Assembly: GCA_018242725.1 (NCBI GenBank)
Contig: JAFEBI010000008.1
Coordinates: forward strand, 1-64,000
From: Nitrospira sp.
GTDB taxonomy: Bacteria; Nitrospirota; Nitrospiria; Nitrospirales; Nitrospiraceae
DNA: 64,000 nt
Direction: 5' to 3'
How positions within the stretch are numbered: position 1 is the first letter of the stretch; each line of letters begins with the position of its first letter. The notes beneath the pieces are model-generated. The model was not told the DNA's origin and ran no database searches. It saw only the letters and a list, made by a program, of their open reading frames with translations. Shown here piece by piece: positions 1 to 9,219 of this stretch. Made by a program: the position numbers and the translations under genes.

Positions 1-146
1 ACCCACGGAAAACCCGGAAGCACCGAAAAAAAGAGAGAGAAGGACTGCGCCACGCTGACCGTAAGCGTGGTCATCGGATTGAGGGATGGACGGCGTAATC
101 AACTCATCGGTAGAGCAGGAGTTTGATTGAACAGCATTCAGCATGA

Positions 147-731
147 TTATTCTTGAGGCGGTTCTTGCCCTTTCGGTTTCCAATTCCGTGTCAGGAATTG
201 CGCTTGAGCAATCTGAGCCGGTGTCATGTCACGCCCCAGTCGATTCCGCCATTTTGCGCCAGCTTCATGGCCATTGGCTGCTGCGAGATTATACCACAGG
301 TAGGCCTGGACGAGGTCTTTAGGAACGCCTCGTGCTTGTTCATAGTGGGTGGCAATGAGAAACATCGCGGCTCCATGTCCTTGGTCTGCGGCAAGACGGC
401 ACCACCGGAGCGCCTCTTGATAATCCTGCGGCATCCCCCGTCCGATGTCCGACAGTACGCAAAGCCGATAAAACGCTCCAATGTGCCGCTGAGTGGCCGC
501 CAAGCGATACCACCGTACGGCTTCTCGATGGTCTGCCGGACGAGCATTCTCATATCGTATACCGAGAGTGTATTGATCTTCGGCGCCCCCTTGTTCTGCA
601 ACCGACTGGAAGTCAGTGATTCGTGATGCGGTATCTCGCACATCAACATAGGGGGATTTGGGTGGATCGATGCATCCCTGTAGATTTCCGATAATGGCAA
701 TGACGAAGATGTAGCGCAACCCTGTGGTCAT
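147..731 (-). CDS. Sel1-repeat (TPR-like) lipoprotein
   Basis: A 194-residue protein built of SEL1-type helical repeats. Recurrent cores EAVRWYRLAA, EALRWCRLAADQGH and QAYLWYNLAAANGH are spaced about 36 residues apart and cover most of the chain. The start at 731 is preferred over an upstream ATG because it places a lipoprotein signal at the N-terminus (MTTGLRYIFVIAIIGNLQGC, lipid-modified Cys at position 20). Such proteins usually act as protein-protein interaction scaffolds in the envelope; no partner can be read from the context. It stands alone on the minus strand, divergent from the YqgE gene. The family call is firm and the specific role unknown. Confidence 0.8.
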   Translation of the reverse strand: MTTGLRYIFVIAIIGNLQGCIDPPKSPYVDVRDTASRITDFQSVAEQGGAEDQYTLGIRYENARPADHREAVRWYRLAATQRHIGAFYRLCVLSDIGRGMPQDYQEALRWCRLAADQGHGAAMFLIATHYEQARGVPKDLVQAYLWYNLAAANGHEAGAKWRNRLGRDMTPAQIAQAQFLTRNWKPKGQEPPQE

Positions 732-1114
732 ATGTAAGGTTCCTTTTATGCAATCCTCATAGCAGCGCACAACCGTTAACGGATCTTGTGGCAGATCAAT
801 ACGTCCTACTGTAGCATACGCGAATGGCAGGTTGGTGATCTAGAGGCCAGGTTCAATGTGAGCGATGTATGGGCCACAGCTATTCGGTTCATGGAGTCAA
901 TGAACTGTCTTCTTGTGTCCGATAGTTTTCTCTGCGGCAAAACAAATATGAGAAATCCTACTCTCCAATTGAGCTCGCCCGCTTCTATTACGTCCCTGTT
1001 TCTTTCCACACCTCGGTTGACACGCGATATCGAGAATCGTAGTCTTCTTTGGCGTCAAGCCGGAACTCCTAATGGCTATGACGTAGCATGTCTGTGTGTG
1101 TTTCTGCGAGCGCT
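732..1114. other. Intergenic region between divergent genes
   Basis: About 380 bases that must hold the promoters of the Sel1 lipoprotein and the YqgE gene. An open frame of about 110 codons crosses it on the plus strand but has no recognisable domain or ribosome-binding site, and I do not accept it as a gene. No clear repeat or RNA structure was seen. Confidence 0.5.
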
Positions 1115-1747
1115 ATGAGTTCTCACGTGAAACAGGTTATATGGGTTGTTCTGTTTCTGGGAACGATGCTGGCAATGCCATCACGCTCCGTCTTGGCCCA
1201 GCAGCAATTTATGCCCTTGTTGGTTCATAAAGGGGCGCTCTTGGTCGCAAGCCCCTCATTGGGCGATCCCAACTTCACTCACACCGTCCTGCTTATTGTT
1301 GAACATGGGCAAGGTGGGACCATCGGCCTCATTTTGAACCGCCCTACGGATGTACTGTTAGCAGAAGTGTTGCAGGATTTTCCGATGTTGAAGCAGACCA
1401 ACCACCGGTTATTTTGGGGAGGGCCGGTCGGGCGCACACAACTGGCATTGCTGTTCCGACTCCGGCAAATCTTGCCCGATGCGAGACACATTGCGAATGG
1501 GATTTATGTGGGCACACCGGCGGTTCTAGAACGCGTCATCGCCAGTCCCAAGCCGAACGAAGCATTCCGTGGCTTTGCGGGTCTTGCTGGATGGGCGCCG
1601 GGCCAACTCGAATCTGAGATGCGTCAAGGCTCATGGGGCGTGTTGCCATCCAGCACCTTCGATATCTTCAATAAAGATCCTGAGACGCTCTGGTCAGACA
1701 GCGTCAGTGTGCTCAAAGCTCCACGAACGATTTCCATTGAGCGATAG
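1115..1747 (+). CDS. YqgE/AlgH family protein with N-terminal export signal
   Basis: A 210-residue member of the YqgE/AlgH (UPF0301) family. Recognisable family blocks are GALLVASPSLGDPNF, the VLLIVEHGQGGTIGLILNRP stretch and the FWGGPVG motif. The usual family length is near 185 residues and the proteins are normally cytoplasmic. Here about 30 extra N-terminal residues form a hydrophobic segment (VIWVVLFLGTMLAMPSRSVLA) followed by a plausible AxA-type signal peptidase site before QQQF. The ATG at 1115 is chosen because it directly precedes this segment; an ATG nine codons upstream is also possible. The biochemical role of the family is unsettled, so only the family name is offered. Confidence 0.85.
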   Translation: MSSHVKQVIWVVLFLGTMLAMPSRSVLAQQQFMPLLVHKGALLVASPSLGDPNFTHTVLLIVEHGQGGTIGLILNRPTDVLLAEVLQDFPMLKQTNHRLFWGGPVGRTQLALLFRLRQILPDARHIANGIYVGTPAVLERVIASPKPNEAFRGFAGLAGWAPGQLESEMRQGSWGVLPSSTFDIFNKDPETLWSDSVSVLKAPRTISIER

Positions 1748-2237
1748 TTGAATAGACCGACCGTTCCGGAACAAATGAAAACATGGGAAGAACCAGAAAA
1801 CAGTCTCCAGGAGAGACGTGTTCGATAGTGAATGCGCTCCGGTCGGAGGCGGTGTAGTGTGACATTGTCCTTGTCCATTTCAGAGGAATGGGACAGCAGT
1901 GAACATCACTACGCGAATTGGCATTTTATTGGGACATATTGGGACGGTAGCTGTAGGGGGCAGAGTGCAACCAGGGGGCAAATCTGGCCACTCTCTACCG
2001 AACTACTGCTCCTGACGATCCCTTTCATGCCGATAGTAAGCAACGACCAGTGGATACCTTTTCCTTCGGGATCGTCAATGTGATGGGAGTTCACGTTGAA
2101 CAGGTTCCGCCACGGGCGGTATCTTTCCCCATCATGATCTGAAAGAAAGCCAGTGGCCTTGAAGTCCTTGCGCAGCAACCGAACGTCAGGACGACATGGG
2201 ATCGCTGAGCCTTGTCTCTGAGAAGGACACGTACGGA
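1748..2237. other. Intergenic region, possible decayed minus-strand reading frame
   Basis: Nearly 500 bases without an accepted gene. On the minus strand an open frame between about 1909 and 2190 gives moderately protein-like text (for example RYRPWRNLFNVNSHHIDDPE), but it has no start with a ribosome-binding site, no domain I recognise, and runs into the methyltransferase gene. It may be a remnant. Confidence 0.3.
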
Positions 2238-3404
2238 ATGGACGGAAGATCACGACGATTCTTTGCCCCTTGCCCACGAGGCTTGGAGGGGGTGCTGGAA
2301 CAGGAACTCCACGACCTCGGTGTGCCGGCCACATCCAGGACCGACGGCGGCGTCGGGTTCACGGCCCCCTGGTCGACAATGTATTGGGTCAATCTCAAGA
2401 GTCACATCGCCAGCCGTGTCCTCTGGGAAGTCGGCCACAATCCCTATCAAACGGAAGACGATGTCTATCGCGCGGCCTATGCGCTCCCCTGGCCAGACTG
2501 GTTTGCGCCCTCGCAGACGATCAAAGTCAAAGTGAGCGCGCGGCGCTGTCCGCTCCCGAGTCTGGATTTTCTCACCTTGCGGATCAAAGACGCCGTGTGC
2601 GACAAATTCGTCGCCATGCGCCAACGACGGCCCAGCGTCGACACGGAACGGCCGCACATCAAGTTGGATGCCTTTCTCGATCAGAGTACCCTCACCCTCT
2701 ACCTGGATACGTCCGGTGAGCCTCTCTTTAAACGTGGCTATCGGATCGCGTCGGTCGACGCGCCGTTGAGGGAAAATCTGGCAGCAGGTATCCTCCGGCT
2801 CGCCGGTTGGACGCCGAGCGACGTGCTGCTTGATCCCATGTGTGGAGGCGGGACCATCGCTCTCGAAGCCGCGCTGATGGCTCGCCGGATTCCGCCGGGG
2901 ATGGCCCGCCATTTTGCCTTCGAGCGGCTGCTGATTCACGATGACAAACTGTGGGGTCGTCTGCGCGAAGCGGCACTCGCCAAACGCCTCGCCGAAGTTC
3001 CCGCAGCGATCTATGCGTCGGATCATGATCCGGCTATGGTGAAAATTGCTCAGCGGGCGTTTCAAGGGGCGGGGGTCGTGGTCGATGTGGGGGTGAAGCA
3101 GAGCGACATTCTGGACCTGGAGGCTCCGGCGGAACAGGGCATCATGGTCATCAACCCGCCCTATGGTGTGCGCTTGAGTCGCCCCGATGAACTGGCGTCG
3201 CTCTACCCCAAGCTGGGGAATTGGCTGAAGCAGCGGTTCGCTGGATGGCGTGCCTATGTGTTGACAGGCGACGCCCGTGTGCCGAAACTCATCGGCCTCG
3301 CCCCGTCGAAACGCATTCCTCTCTTCAACGGCGACCTGGAATGCCGGCTGTATGAATTCGTTATCGTCCCAGGTGGTGCGCGAAGACGGCTGGGGATGCG
3401 GTAA
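2238..3404 (+). CDS. THUMP-domain class I RNA methyltransferase (RlmL N-terminal/TrmG10-like)
   Basis: A 388-residue SAM-dependent RNA methyltransferase of the RlmL/Trm14 type. The N-terminal 160 residues match a ferredoxin-like plus THUMP RNA-binding module (opening RFFAPCPRGLEGVLEQEL). The C-terminal half is a Rossmann methyltransferase with SAM motif DPMCGGGTIALEAAL from residue 199 and catalytic NPPYGVRL from residue 306. NPPY is typical of enzymes methylating exocyclic amines, here most likely N2 of guanine in 23S rRNA. The E. coli RlmL/K C-terminal second methyltransferase is absent. The ATG at 2238 is chosen; an ATG 14 codons upstream is also open. Monocistronic by context. Confidence 0.85.
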   Translation: MDGRSRRFFAPCPRGLEGVLEQELHDLGVPATSRTDGGVGFTAPWSTMYWVNLKSHIASRVLWEVGHNPYQTEDDVYRAAYALPWPDWFAPSQTIKVKVSARRCPLPSLDFLTLRIKDAVCDKFVAMRQRRPSVDTERPHIKLDAFLDQSTLTLYLDTSGEPLFKRGYRIASVDAPLRENLAAGILRLAGWTPSDVLLDPMCGGGTIALEAALMARRIPPGMARHFAFERLLIHDDKLWGRLREAALAKRLAEVPAAIYASDHDPAMVKIAQRAFQGAGVVVDVGVKQSDILDLEAPAEQGIMVINPPYGVRLSRPDELASLYPKLGNWLKQRFAGWRAYVLTGDARVPKLIGLAPSKRIPLFNGDLECRLYEFVIVPGGARRRLGMR

Positions 3405-3811
3405 GCCTCATTCGCCAGATGGCGTGCTGCAGTCACGCGATCGCTCCTCTGTTCGGATTGCTTGAGTTGACAACAACCGGCTGGCCTTCTCATGAGTAAC
3501 GGGCTTTCCGAGAAATGCCGGCGAAGTGGAGTGGGCGGCAGTCGAGAGGCCTGTCTGCTCCCTGGTCTATGAAGAACGCTCGCGCAATTCTCACCACGGT
3601 GTTTGAGTGTCAGTCAGCGCTGGTCGGGCCAGCCGGCGAGCCGCGAAGACGACGGGCGCCAGTAGGGACGGCATTGTCCCAATTCCAACGCTCGCCCCTT
3701 CCGAAATCCCATATGGTATAAGTCATACCGTCATGACTGCTGTCTTAGGAGCCCACAGTTATCAGGACGTTCGCTCGAACGACGGTTCATTCCAATGTGA
3801 GGCTCATCGTG
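3405..3811. other. Intergenic region
   Basis: About 400 bases between the methyltransferase and the CorA-like gene. Short plus-strand frames exist but none has a domain or good start. I see no terminator hairpin, repeat or RNA gene here; it presumably carries the promoter of the transporter gene. Confidence 0.4.
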
Positions 3812-5458
3812 ATGGCTGACGGATCAAAGATCGTTCGGCACTTCCGGCAAATCGTGCTCTGGCCGATGCAGCTTACGCCTATTCGTGAAGATGCGCCGAT
3901 TCAGAAGCATTGGGAACTCCTTCAGGCGACCAATCCGAACAATCCGTGGCGAGAGGTGCTGGACGAGTTTACGGGTGATCCTCGGCAGTTCCAGGAACGA
4001 CATTACAGCGAGTTTGTGACATTTCTGCCTTACGTCCAACGGTTTTTGTACGGCGAGGGGAAACGAACGAGCGCGGAAGTTCGTGAAGGGTCCGCGATCC
4101 GTGTCTTCCGGCGAAATGATATTGCGAAGGTGCGGATGATATTTCCTGGTCCGCATGAAGCTCCTGTGACCTTTGCGGTGGCTCATGTGGATTTATATTT
4201 TTTCTACGACATTGATGTGGCGATTCTGGTTGTCGAGATCTACGGCGATGATGTGCCGCTTGCGCAGGTGCAAAATTCGCTCTTTCGCTTCGGTCGATGC
4301 TATCCCACCTACTGGGAGCGTGACGGGCATGGCGGCCATTGTCCCAAGCATGTAGAGTGGCTTGCCTCGGATGGGACGGTGCTGGCCGTCTCCGACTATG
4401 ATCACCGTGAAAAATACCTCTCGTTTGTCTGTCAGCATCGGTCGTTGAGCCTTGCCTCCCACTGGGAGTTTCTGCTCGAACCGCTGGTGCTCCACCATTC
4501 GGAAAAAGTAGGTCCTATTCGGTATCGACAACTTGAATACCACCTGATGCCGGTGATGGCGTATCTCTCGCTCGACGAGCCGGGTGCCCTGACGCGGGGA
4601 GAGTTTGCGCGAGTAGGGTTGGCGGCGACACCGGGTAGCTCCGACACGTTACCGTTTTCAGTGCGCTATCTCCGTGACTTTGAGGAGCGGCATTGTTATG
4701 ACCGGTATTGGAATGAACAGGGGCCAGGTTCACCAGGCGCCCGTTTTATGTGCACGGGTCGGGTGTTTACGATGGTGGGTGAGGCCGGAGAACCGGCATT
4801 CGAAGATCGTAAGACAAATTTAGAACAATTCCGTCACGAATATTTTCTATTGTTTCTGATCCCGCATTTTCATAAGGCGGCCCTGTTGATGCTGACGAAT
4901 CGTCTGGTCGAGGCGATGCATCAGCTTGATCTCACCAAGTTGGACTCCGTCCGGCAGTTTCGCCGCGTGATTCGTCAAACGCTCGGCATCTTTCTCCGAT
5001 TTACCCATCGCTACTGGTCTCATCAGGTGTCGGATCATGGACAGGTCAAGGAACTGTATCGGATGGTCAGTGAGCACCTTGGTACCGGTCGACTCTACGA
5101 CGAACTCCGGTCGGAGCTGGAAGATATGAGCCAATATCTCGACAGCGATGCGCTCCGTCGCCAAGGCGAAACAATGGTTCGCCTGACGGTGGTGGCGACG
5201 GTCGGCTTGATCGGTGTGGCAACGACCGGGGTATTGGGGATGAACCTCTTCGACTTGGGTGCGGAACCGTCCACCAAGCGTATCTGGTATTTCGTCATTG
5301 TGCTGATTCCCGTCATCATCGTCACGCTCTATACGGTCCTGAAATCGAGGCGGCTTTCGGACTTTTTGGAAACCTTGGCCGAGGAGCATCGGTCATCACG
5401 GGACAAATTTGCTGCATTGCTGACGGTCTGGCGAAGCAAACAAGGACGGGATTCGTAG
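3812..5458 (+). CDS. CorA-like Mg2+/divalent cation transporter
   Basis: A 548-residue protein whose C-terminus has the CorA topology: two transmembrane helices (about residues 458-480 and 490-511) with the diagnostic pore motif GMN at residues 476-478 (TGVLGMNLFDLG). The large N-terminal region, about 450 residues, is longer than the cytoplasmic funnel domain of classical CorA (near 260). It ends in a long helical stretch leading into the first membrane helix, as expected for the stalk helix. Transport of Mg2+ or another divalent metal is inferred from the family. The ATG at 3812 is preferred over one five codons upstream. It is flanked by long gaps, so probably its own transcription unit. 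Confidence 0.8.
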   Translation: MADGSKIVRHFRQIVLWPMQLTPIREDAPIQKHWELLQATNPNNPWREVLDEFTGDPRQFQERHYSEFVTFLPYVQRFLYGEGKRTSAEVREGSAIRVFRRNDIAKVRMIFPGPHEAPVTFAVAHVDLYFFYDIDVAILVVEIYGDDVPLAQVQNSLFRFGRCYPTYWERDGHGGHCPKHVEWLASDGTVLAVSDYDHREKYLSFVCQHRSLSLASHWEFLLEPLVLHHSEKVGPIRYRQLEYHLMPVMAYLSLDEPGALTRGEFARVGLAATPGSSDTLPFSVRYLRDFEERHCYDRYWNEQGPGSPGARFMCTGRVFTMVGEAGEPAFEDRKTNLEQFRHEYFLLFLIPHFHKAALLMLTNRLVEAMHQLDLTKLDSVRQFRRVIRQTLGIFLRFTHRYWSHQVSDHGQVKELYRMVSEHLGTGRLYDELRSELEDMSQYLDSDALRRQGETMVRLTVVATVGLIGVATTGVLGMNLFDLGAEPSTKRIWYFVIVLIPVIIVTLYTVLKSRRLSDFLETLAEEHRSSRDKFAALLTVWRSKQGRDS

Positions 5459-5602
5459 TCAACCGGTACCCCCTCATCTCTGCAAGGCAGAGCTATCCTG
5501 GCCATACTTCATCACAGTGCTTATGGCATGAGACAACGTACGTTCTTCTGACCGTCTTTTCACTGAGCGCAGTGGGATCTTGATGGACCATTGCGTCGAA
5601 TC

Positions 5603-5631
5603 TTGACACAGCATCAACGACTCAGTAGGAT
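5603..5631 (+). promoter_or_regulatory. Sigma70-type promoter of the pyr operon
   Basis: TTGACA at 5603-5608, a 17-bp spacer and TAGGAT at 5626-5631 fit a vegetative promoter (perfect -35, 4/6 in the -10). A start near 5638 would begin the transcript almost exactly at the PyrR-binding hairpin. Confidence 0.65.
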
Positions 5632-5638
5632 AGCCCAG

Positions 5639-5670
5639 CCTTTAATGCTCATCCAGTGAGGTGAGCAAGG
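5639..5670 (+). promoter_or_regulatory. PyrR-binding anti-antiterminator hairpin
   Basis: The segment TCCAGTGAGGT at 5652-5662 matches the conserved PyrR RNA-binding loop (UCCNGNGAGGY) at every defined position. It sits between GCTC (5647-5650) and GAGC (5663-5666), extended by CCTT/AAGG, so a stem carries the loop. Its 3' part GTGAGCAAGG (5661-5670) can alternatively pair with CCTTCTCAC (5715-5723) of the downstream terminator, leaving one C bulged. That gives the mutually exclusive antiterminator expected of PyrR attenuation: PyrR plus UMP stabilises this hairpin and permits termination. The pyrR gene follows directly. Confidence 0.85.
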
Positions 5671-5714
5671 AGTTGATCATGTGTGGTGTTCCGACTCACG
5701 TTCGTTCCAGTCGA

Positions 5715-5746
5715 CCTTCTCACGCTCGGGGTGAGGAGGTTTTTTT
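5715..5746 (+). terminator. Rho-independent attenuator upstream of pyrR
   Basis: CCTTCTCAC (5715-5723) pairs with GTGAGGAGG (5731-5739) around a 7-nt loop, followed by seven T residues. It lies before the first gene of the operon and its 5' arm is shared with the antiterminator, so it is an attenuator and not an end-of-gene terminator. Confidence 0.85.
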
Positions 5747-5761
5747 ATGCCTGAAATGTGA

Positions 5762-6352
<591 letters not shown>

Positions 6353-6374
6353 TGGTCATGGAATGGAGGGTTCC

Positions 6375-7298
6375 ATGAGTGTGAAGCGCAAAGATCTGTT
6401 GAGTCTGGCCCCCTTGGCGGTCGATGAGATCACGCTCATCCTCGATACCGCCGATTCTTTTAAAGAAGTGACAGGGCGCGAAATCAAGAAAGTGCCGGCG
6501 CTGAGAGGGAAGACGGTGGTCAATCTCTTCTTCGAGCCAAGCACGAGGACGCGGACGTCCTTCGAATTGGCAGCCAAGCGGCTGAGCGCCGACGTGATCA
6601 ACTTCGCGCCCTCTTCCAGTAGTGTCGTAAAGGGGGAAACGTTGCTCGATACGGCGAGAAATATCGAAGCGATGCAGGCGGACATTATCGTCTTGCGTCA
6701 TTCCTCGGCCGGCGCCGCCGAAGCATTGGCTCAGGGAGTGAAGTCGTCGGTCATCAATGCAGGCGATGGGTGGCATGAGCATCCAACGCAAGCGTTGCTC
6801 GATCTGTATACGATTCGGCAACGAGGAATGAGTTTTCAAGGGTTGCGGGTGGCGATTGTCGGCGATGTGTCGCATAGTCGTGTTGCCCGTTCGAATATCT
6901 ACGCGCTCGTCAAACTCGGTGCTGAAGTCAGATTGGTGGGGCCTCCGACGATGATGCCATGGGGAGTCGAAAAGCTGGGGGTCAAAGTATACTCCGACAT
7001 GGATGAAGGTCTGCGCGACGTGCATGTCATCATGATGCTGCGGTTGCAATTGGAGCGGCAAGGGCGCGCGCAGTTTCCTTCAATCCGAGAATACTCGCGG
7101 CTCTACGGGCTCACCGCTGAGCGTGTGCGGCTGGCTGATTCCGGTGCCATCGTGATGCACCCAGGTCCTATCAATCGCGGTGTGGAGATCGCACCGGATG
7201 TGGCCGATAGTTTATCGTCGGTCATTTTGGATCAAGTGGCGAATGGGGTGGCGGTACGGATGGGGATTTTGTACCTCATGTCGGGAGCCAATTCATGA
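6375..7298 (+). CDS. pyrB: Aspartate carbamoyltransferase catalytic subunit
   Basis: A 307-residue ATCase catalytic chain forming N-carbamoyl-aspartate from carbamoyl phosphate and aspartate, the second step of UMP synthesis. The carbamoyl-phosphate motif STRTR is at residues 56-60, followed by [12 protein letters not shown] and the aspartate-side [12 protein letters not shown]. Length is typical. The ATG at 6375 has GGAGGG just upstream and is preferred over an in-frame ATG at 6363. No pyrI regulatory subunit is present, so allosteric control by that route is not expected; control is through the upstream PyrR attenuator. Confidence 0.96.
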   Translation: MSVKRKDLLSLAPLAVDEITLILDTADSFKEVTGREIKKVPALRGKTVVNLFFEPSTRTRTSFELAAKRLSADVINFAPSSSSVVKGETLLDTARNIEAMQADIIVLRHSSAGAAEALAQGVKSSVINAGDGWHEHPTQALLDLYTIRQRGMSFQGLRVAIVGDVSHSRVARSNIYALVKLGAEVRLVGPPTMMPWGVEKLGVKVYSDMDEGLRDVHVIMMLRLQLERQGRAQFPSIREYSRLYGLTAERVRLADSGAIVMHPGPINRGVEIAPDVADSLSSVILDQVANGVAVRMGILYLMSGANS

Positions 7299-7410
7299 AT
7301 CTGATGATTCGGTTGAGTGTGTACACGAGGGGGTGGAGCTTGAAGAGCGTCGGTGACGTGACAGATCATCAGAGACAGCAGATACCGCCACATTTTAGAA
7401 AGGGTTGATC

Positions 7411-8697
7411 GTGTCGATTTTGATTAAAGGTGGTCGAGTCATCGATCCAGGCCGGTTTGTCGGAATAGCCGATGTACTCATTGATGACGGGAAAATCACG
7501 GCGGTAGCTCCCCGGCTAGCAGCTCCCATCGGCAGCCGGACGATTCAGGCGGAAGGGAAACTGGTCCTGCCGGGGTTCGTCGATCTGCACGTGCATTTTC
7601 GGGAGCCGGGATTCGAGTATAAAGAAACCATTCTAAGCGGCAGCGCAGCGGCAGTGGCGGGAGGATTTACAACCGTGTGCTGCATGCCCAATACCAGTCC
7701 GGTGAACGACAATCAAGCCGTGACCGAGTTCATTCTGGAACGGGCTCGGCTGGCTGGTCTTGCGAATGTGTTGCCGATCGGCGCGATCACCAAAGGATCC
7801 GAAGGGAAGGAACTGGCCGAAATCGGTGACTTACGGCGCTCCGGTTGTGTGGCGATCTCGGATGATGGGAAGCCCGTGATGAACAGTTTGGTGATGCGGC
7901 GTGCGATGGAATATGCGTCGGCGTTTGACCTCACCGTCGTCGATCACTGCGAGGATATCCACCTCGCCGAAGGCGGTTGTATGAACGAGGGATTGATTTC
8001 CACCGAACTTGGATTGCCCGGTATTCCTGCGGCAGCCGAGGATGTGATGGTGGCGCGCAATCTGTCGCTGTCTGAGTTGACGGGGGCTCGCTTGCATCTT
8101 GCTCATATCAGCACCGCCGGATCGGCGCGAATGGTTCGGGAGGCAAAGGCCCGCGGAATTCGTGTGACAGCGGAAGCCTGTCCACACCATTTCACGCTGA
8201 CCGAAGAACTGGTGCGCGGGTACAATACACATGCCAAAATGAATCCGCCCTTGCGGACCTGGAGCGATGTGCAGGCGATCAAGGAAGGGTTGCGTGACGG
8301 GACGATTGATGTGATCGCAACGGATCATGCTCCCCATGCGACTCAGGAAAAACAGCAGGATTTTACTGAGGCTCCATTTGGAATCGTCGGATTGGAGACT
8401 GCGCTCTCGCTGACGTTGGGATTGGTGGAGGAAGGGGTCCTGTCGATCGAGCAAGCCGTTCAGAAGCTCACGTCTTCTCCGGCCGCTGCGTTCGGACTCA
8501 AAAAAGGCACATTGGAGGTAGGTGCGGATGCCGATGTCGTCGTCGTGGATCAGCATGGACAGTGGGAGGTCGATCCAACGAAATTTCGATCCAAGAGCCG
8601 AAACACACCGTTCGTCGGATGGAAAGTGAAAGGGCTGGTGCAGACTACGATCGTAGGCGGCCGTGTGGTATTCGAGGCTGGCCCCGTGGAGCAGTAG
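7411..8697 (+). CDS. pyrC: Dihydroorotase
   Basis: A 428-residue amidohydrolase that cyclises carbamoyl-aspartate to dihydroorotate. The metal-binding DLHVHFREPG (His60 and His62), VDHCED, LAHISTAGSARM and TDHAPH blocks are all intact, so this is an active-type class I dihydroorotase and not the degenerate PyrC-like subunit that some bacteria pair with ATCase. The start is read as GTG 7411 with AGAAAGGG ending seven bases upstream; TTG 7405 is also in frame. There is a 112-bp gap after pyrB with no visible terminator. Confidence 0.95.
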   Translation: MSILIKGGRVIDPGRFVGIADVLIDDGKITAVAPRLAAPIGSRTIQAEGKLVLPGFVDLHVHFREPGFEYKETILSGSAAAVAGGFTTVCCMPNTSPVNDNQAVTEFILERARLAGLANVLPIGAITKGSEGKELAEIGDLRRSGCVAISDDGKPVMNSLVMRRAMEYASAFDLTVVDHCEDIHLAEGGCMNEGLISTELGLPGIPAAAEDVMVARNLSLSELTGARLHLAHISTAGSARMVREAKARGIRVTAEACPHHFTLTEELVRGYNTHAKMNPPLRTWSDVQAIKEGLRDGTIDVIATDHAPHATQEKQQDFTEAPFGIVGLETALSLTLGLVEEGVLSIEQAVQKLTSSPAAAFGLKKGTLEVGADADVVVVDQHGQWEVDPTKFRSKSRNTPFVGWKVKGLVQTTIVGGRVVFEAGPVEQ

Positions 8698-8701
8698 TGC
8701 C

Positions 8702-9205
8702 GTGCGGCGGATGCGTTGGTGGGGGATGGTCTGTTGTCTCACGCTCGAAGGGGTCGCCCTCGCGGTGTGGGTCGGGGGGATGATTGTACTGAGCGGCGTG
8801 GTGATTCCAGCGGTATTCAACACGTTCGGAGGACAAGACTCCGGAGGGATGTTTTTGACCCGTGCGTTTGAAGGCTACCATCGGTTCGTTATCGGGGCCG
8901 GTGGCGTTCTCGCTGTAGCGTTGTTGGGCCGATGGTGGAGCGGTGAGTCTCGTGTGATGGTGAGTGTGAGCGAGATCATCGTGGTGACCATGATGGCGGT
9001 GATCGCGGGGTTCATCATTCTGGTGTTGCATCCCGAGGCAGCGGCACTTCAAGCGCAGGCATTTGCAGCAAAAGATGAAGGAGCCAAGAAAGCAGCGTTC
9101 GAGGTATTTTTCCGCGTGCTGTTACCGATTCGATCGTTGTACATGGTCAACTTGGTCTTGGGTCTCCTGCTTATGGGGATCAGAGCAAAACGCGTGATGG
9201 ACTAG
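8702..9205 (+). CDS. DUF4149-type integral membrane protein
   Basis: About 167 residues with four hydrophobic segments: a first near the N-terminus ([20 protein letters not shown] type), one around GVLAVALLG, one at [18 protein letters not shown] and a last near the C-terminus. The pattern and loop resemble DUF4149/TMEM205-like proteins, whose function is unknown. The frame starts four bases after the pyrC stop (GTG 8702, or ATG 8711) and ends 14 bases before carA, so it is embedded in the pyrimidine operon. Nothing in the sequence links it to pyrimidine chemistry. Confidence 0.7.
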   Translation: MRRMRWWGMVCCLTLEGVALAVWVGGMIVLSGVVIPAVFNTFGGQDSGGMFLTRAFEGYHRFVIGAGGVLAVALLGRWWSGESRVMVSVSEIIVVTMMAVIAGFIILVLHPEAAALQAQAFAAKDEGAKKAAFEVFFRVLLPIRSLYMVNLVLGLLLMGIRAKRVMD

Positions 9206-9219
9206 GACAGAACATAATC

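Noticed and set aside
50-70. Perfect 7-bp stem CCACGCT/AGCGTGG near the left edge
   Set aside because: Could terminate a gene outside the window, but the T-run on either strand is not adjacent; too little context.
786-1118. Open frame of 110 codons upstream of the YqgE gene
   Set aside because: No ribosome-binding site, no domain, and it runs into the YqgE start; composition unlike neighbouring genes.
1909-2334. Minus-strand frame of 141 codons
   Set aside because: Overlaps the methyltransferase gene and has no recognisable domain; at best a relic.
2250-3065. Long minus-strand frame inside the methyltransferase gene
   Set aside because: Antisense shadow of a G+C-rich gene; the plus strand has clear SAM and NPPY motifs.
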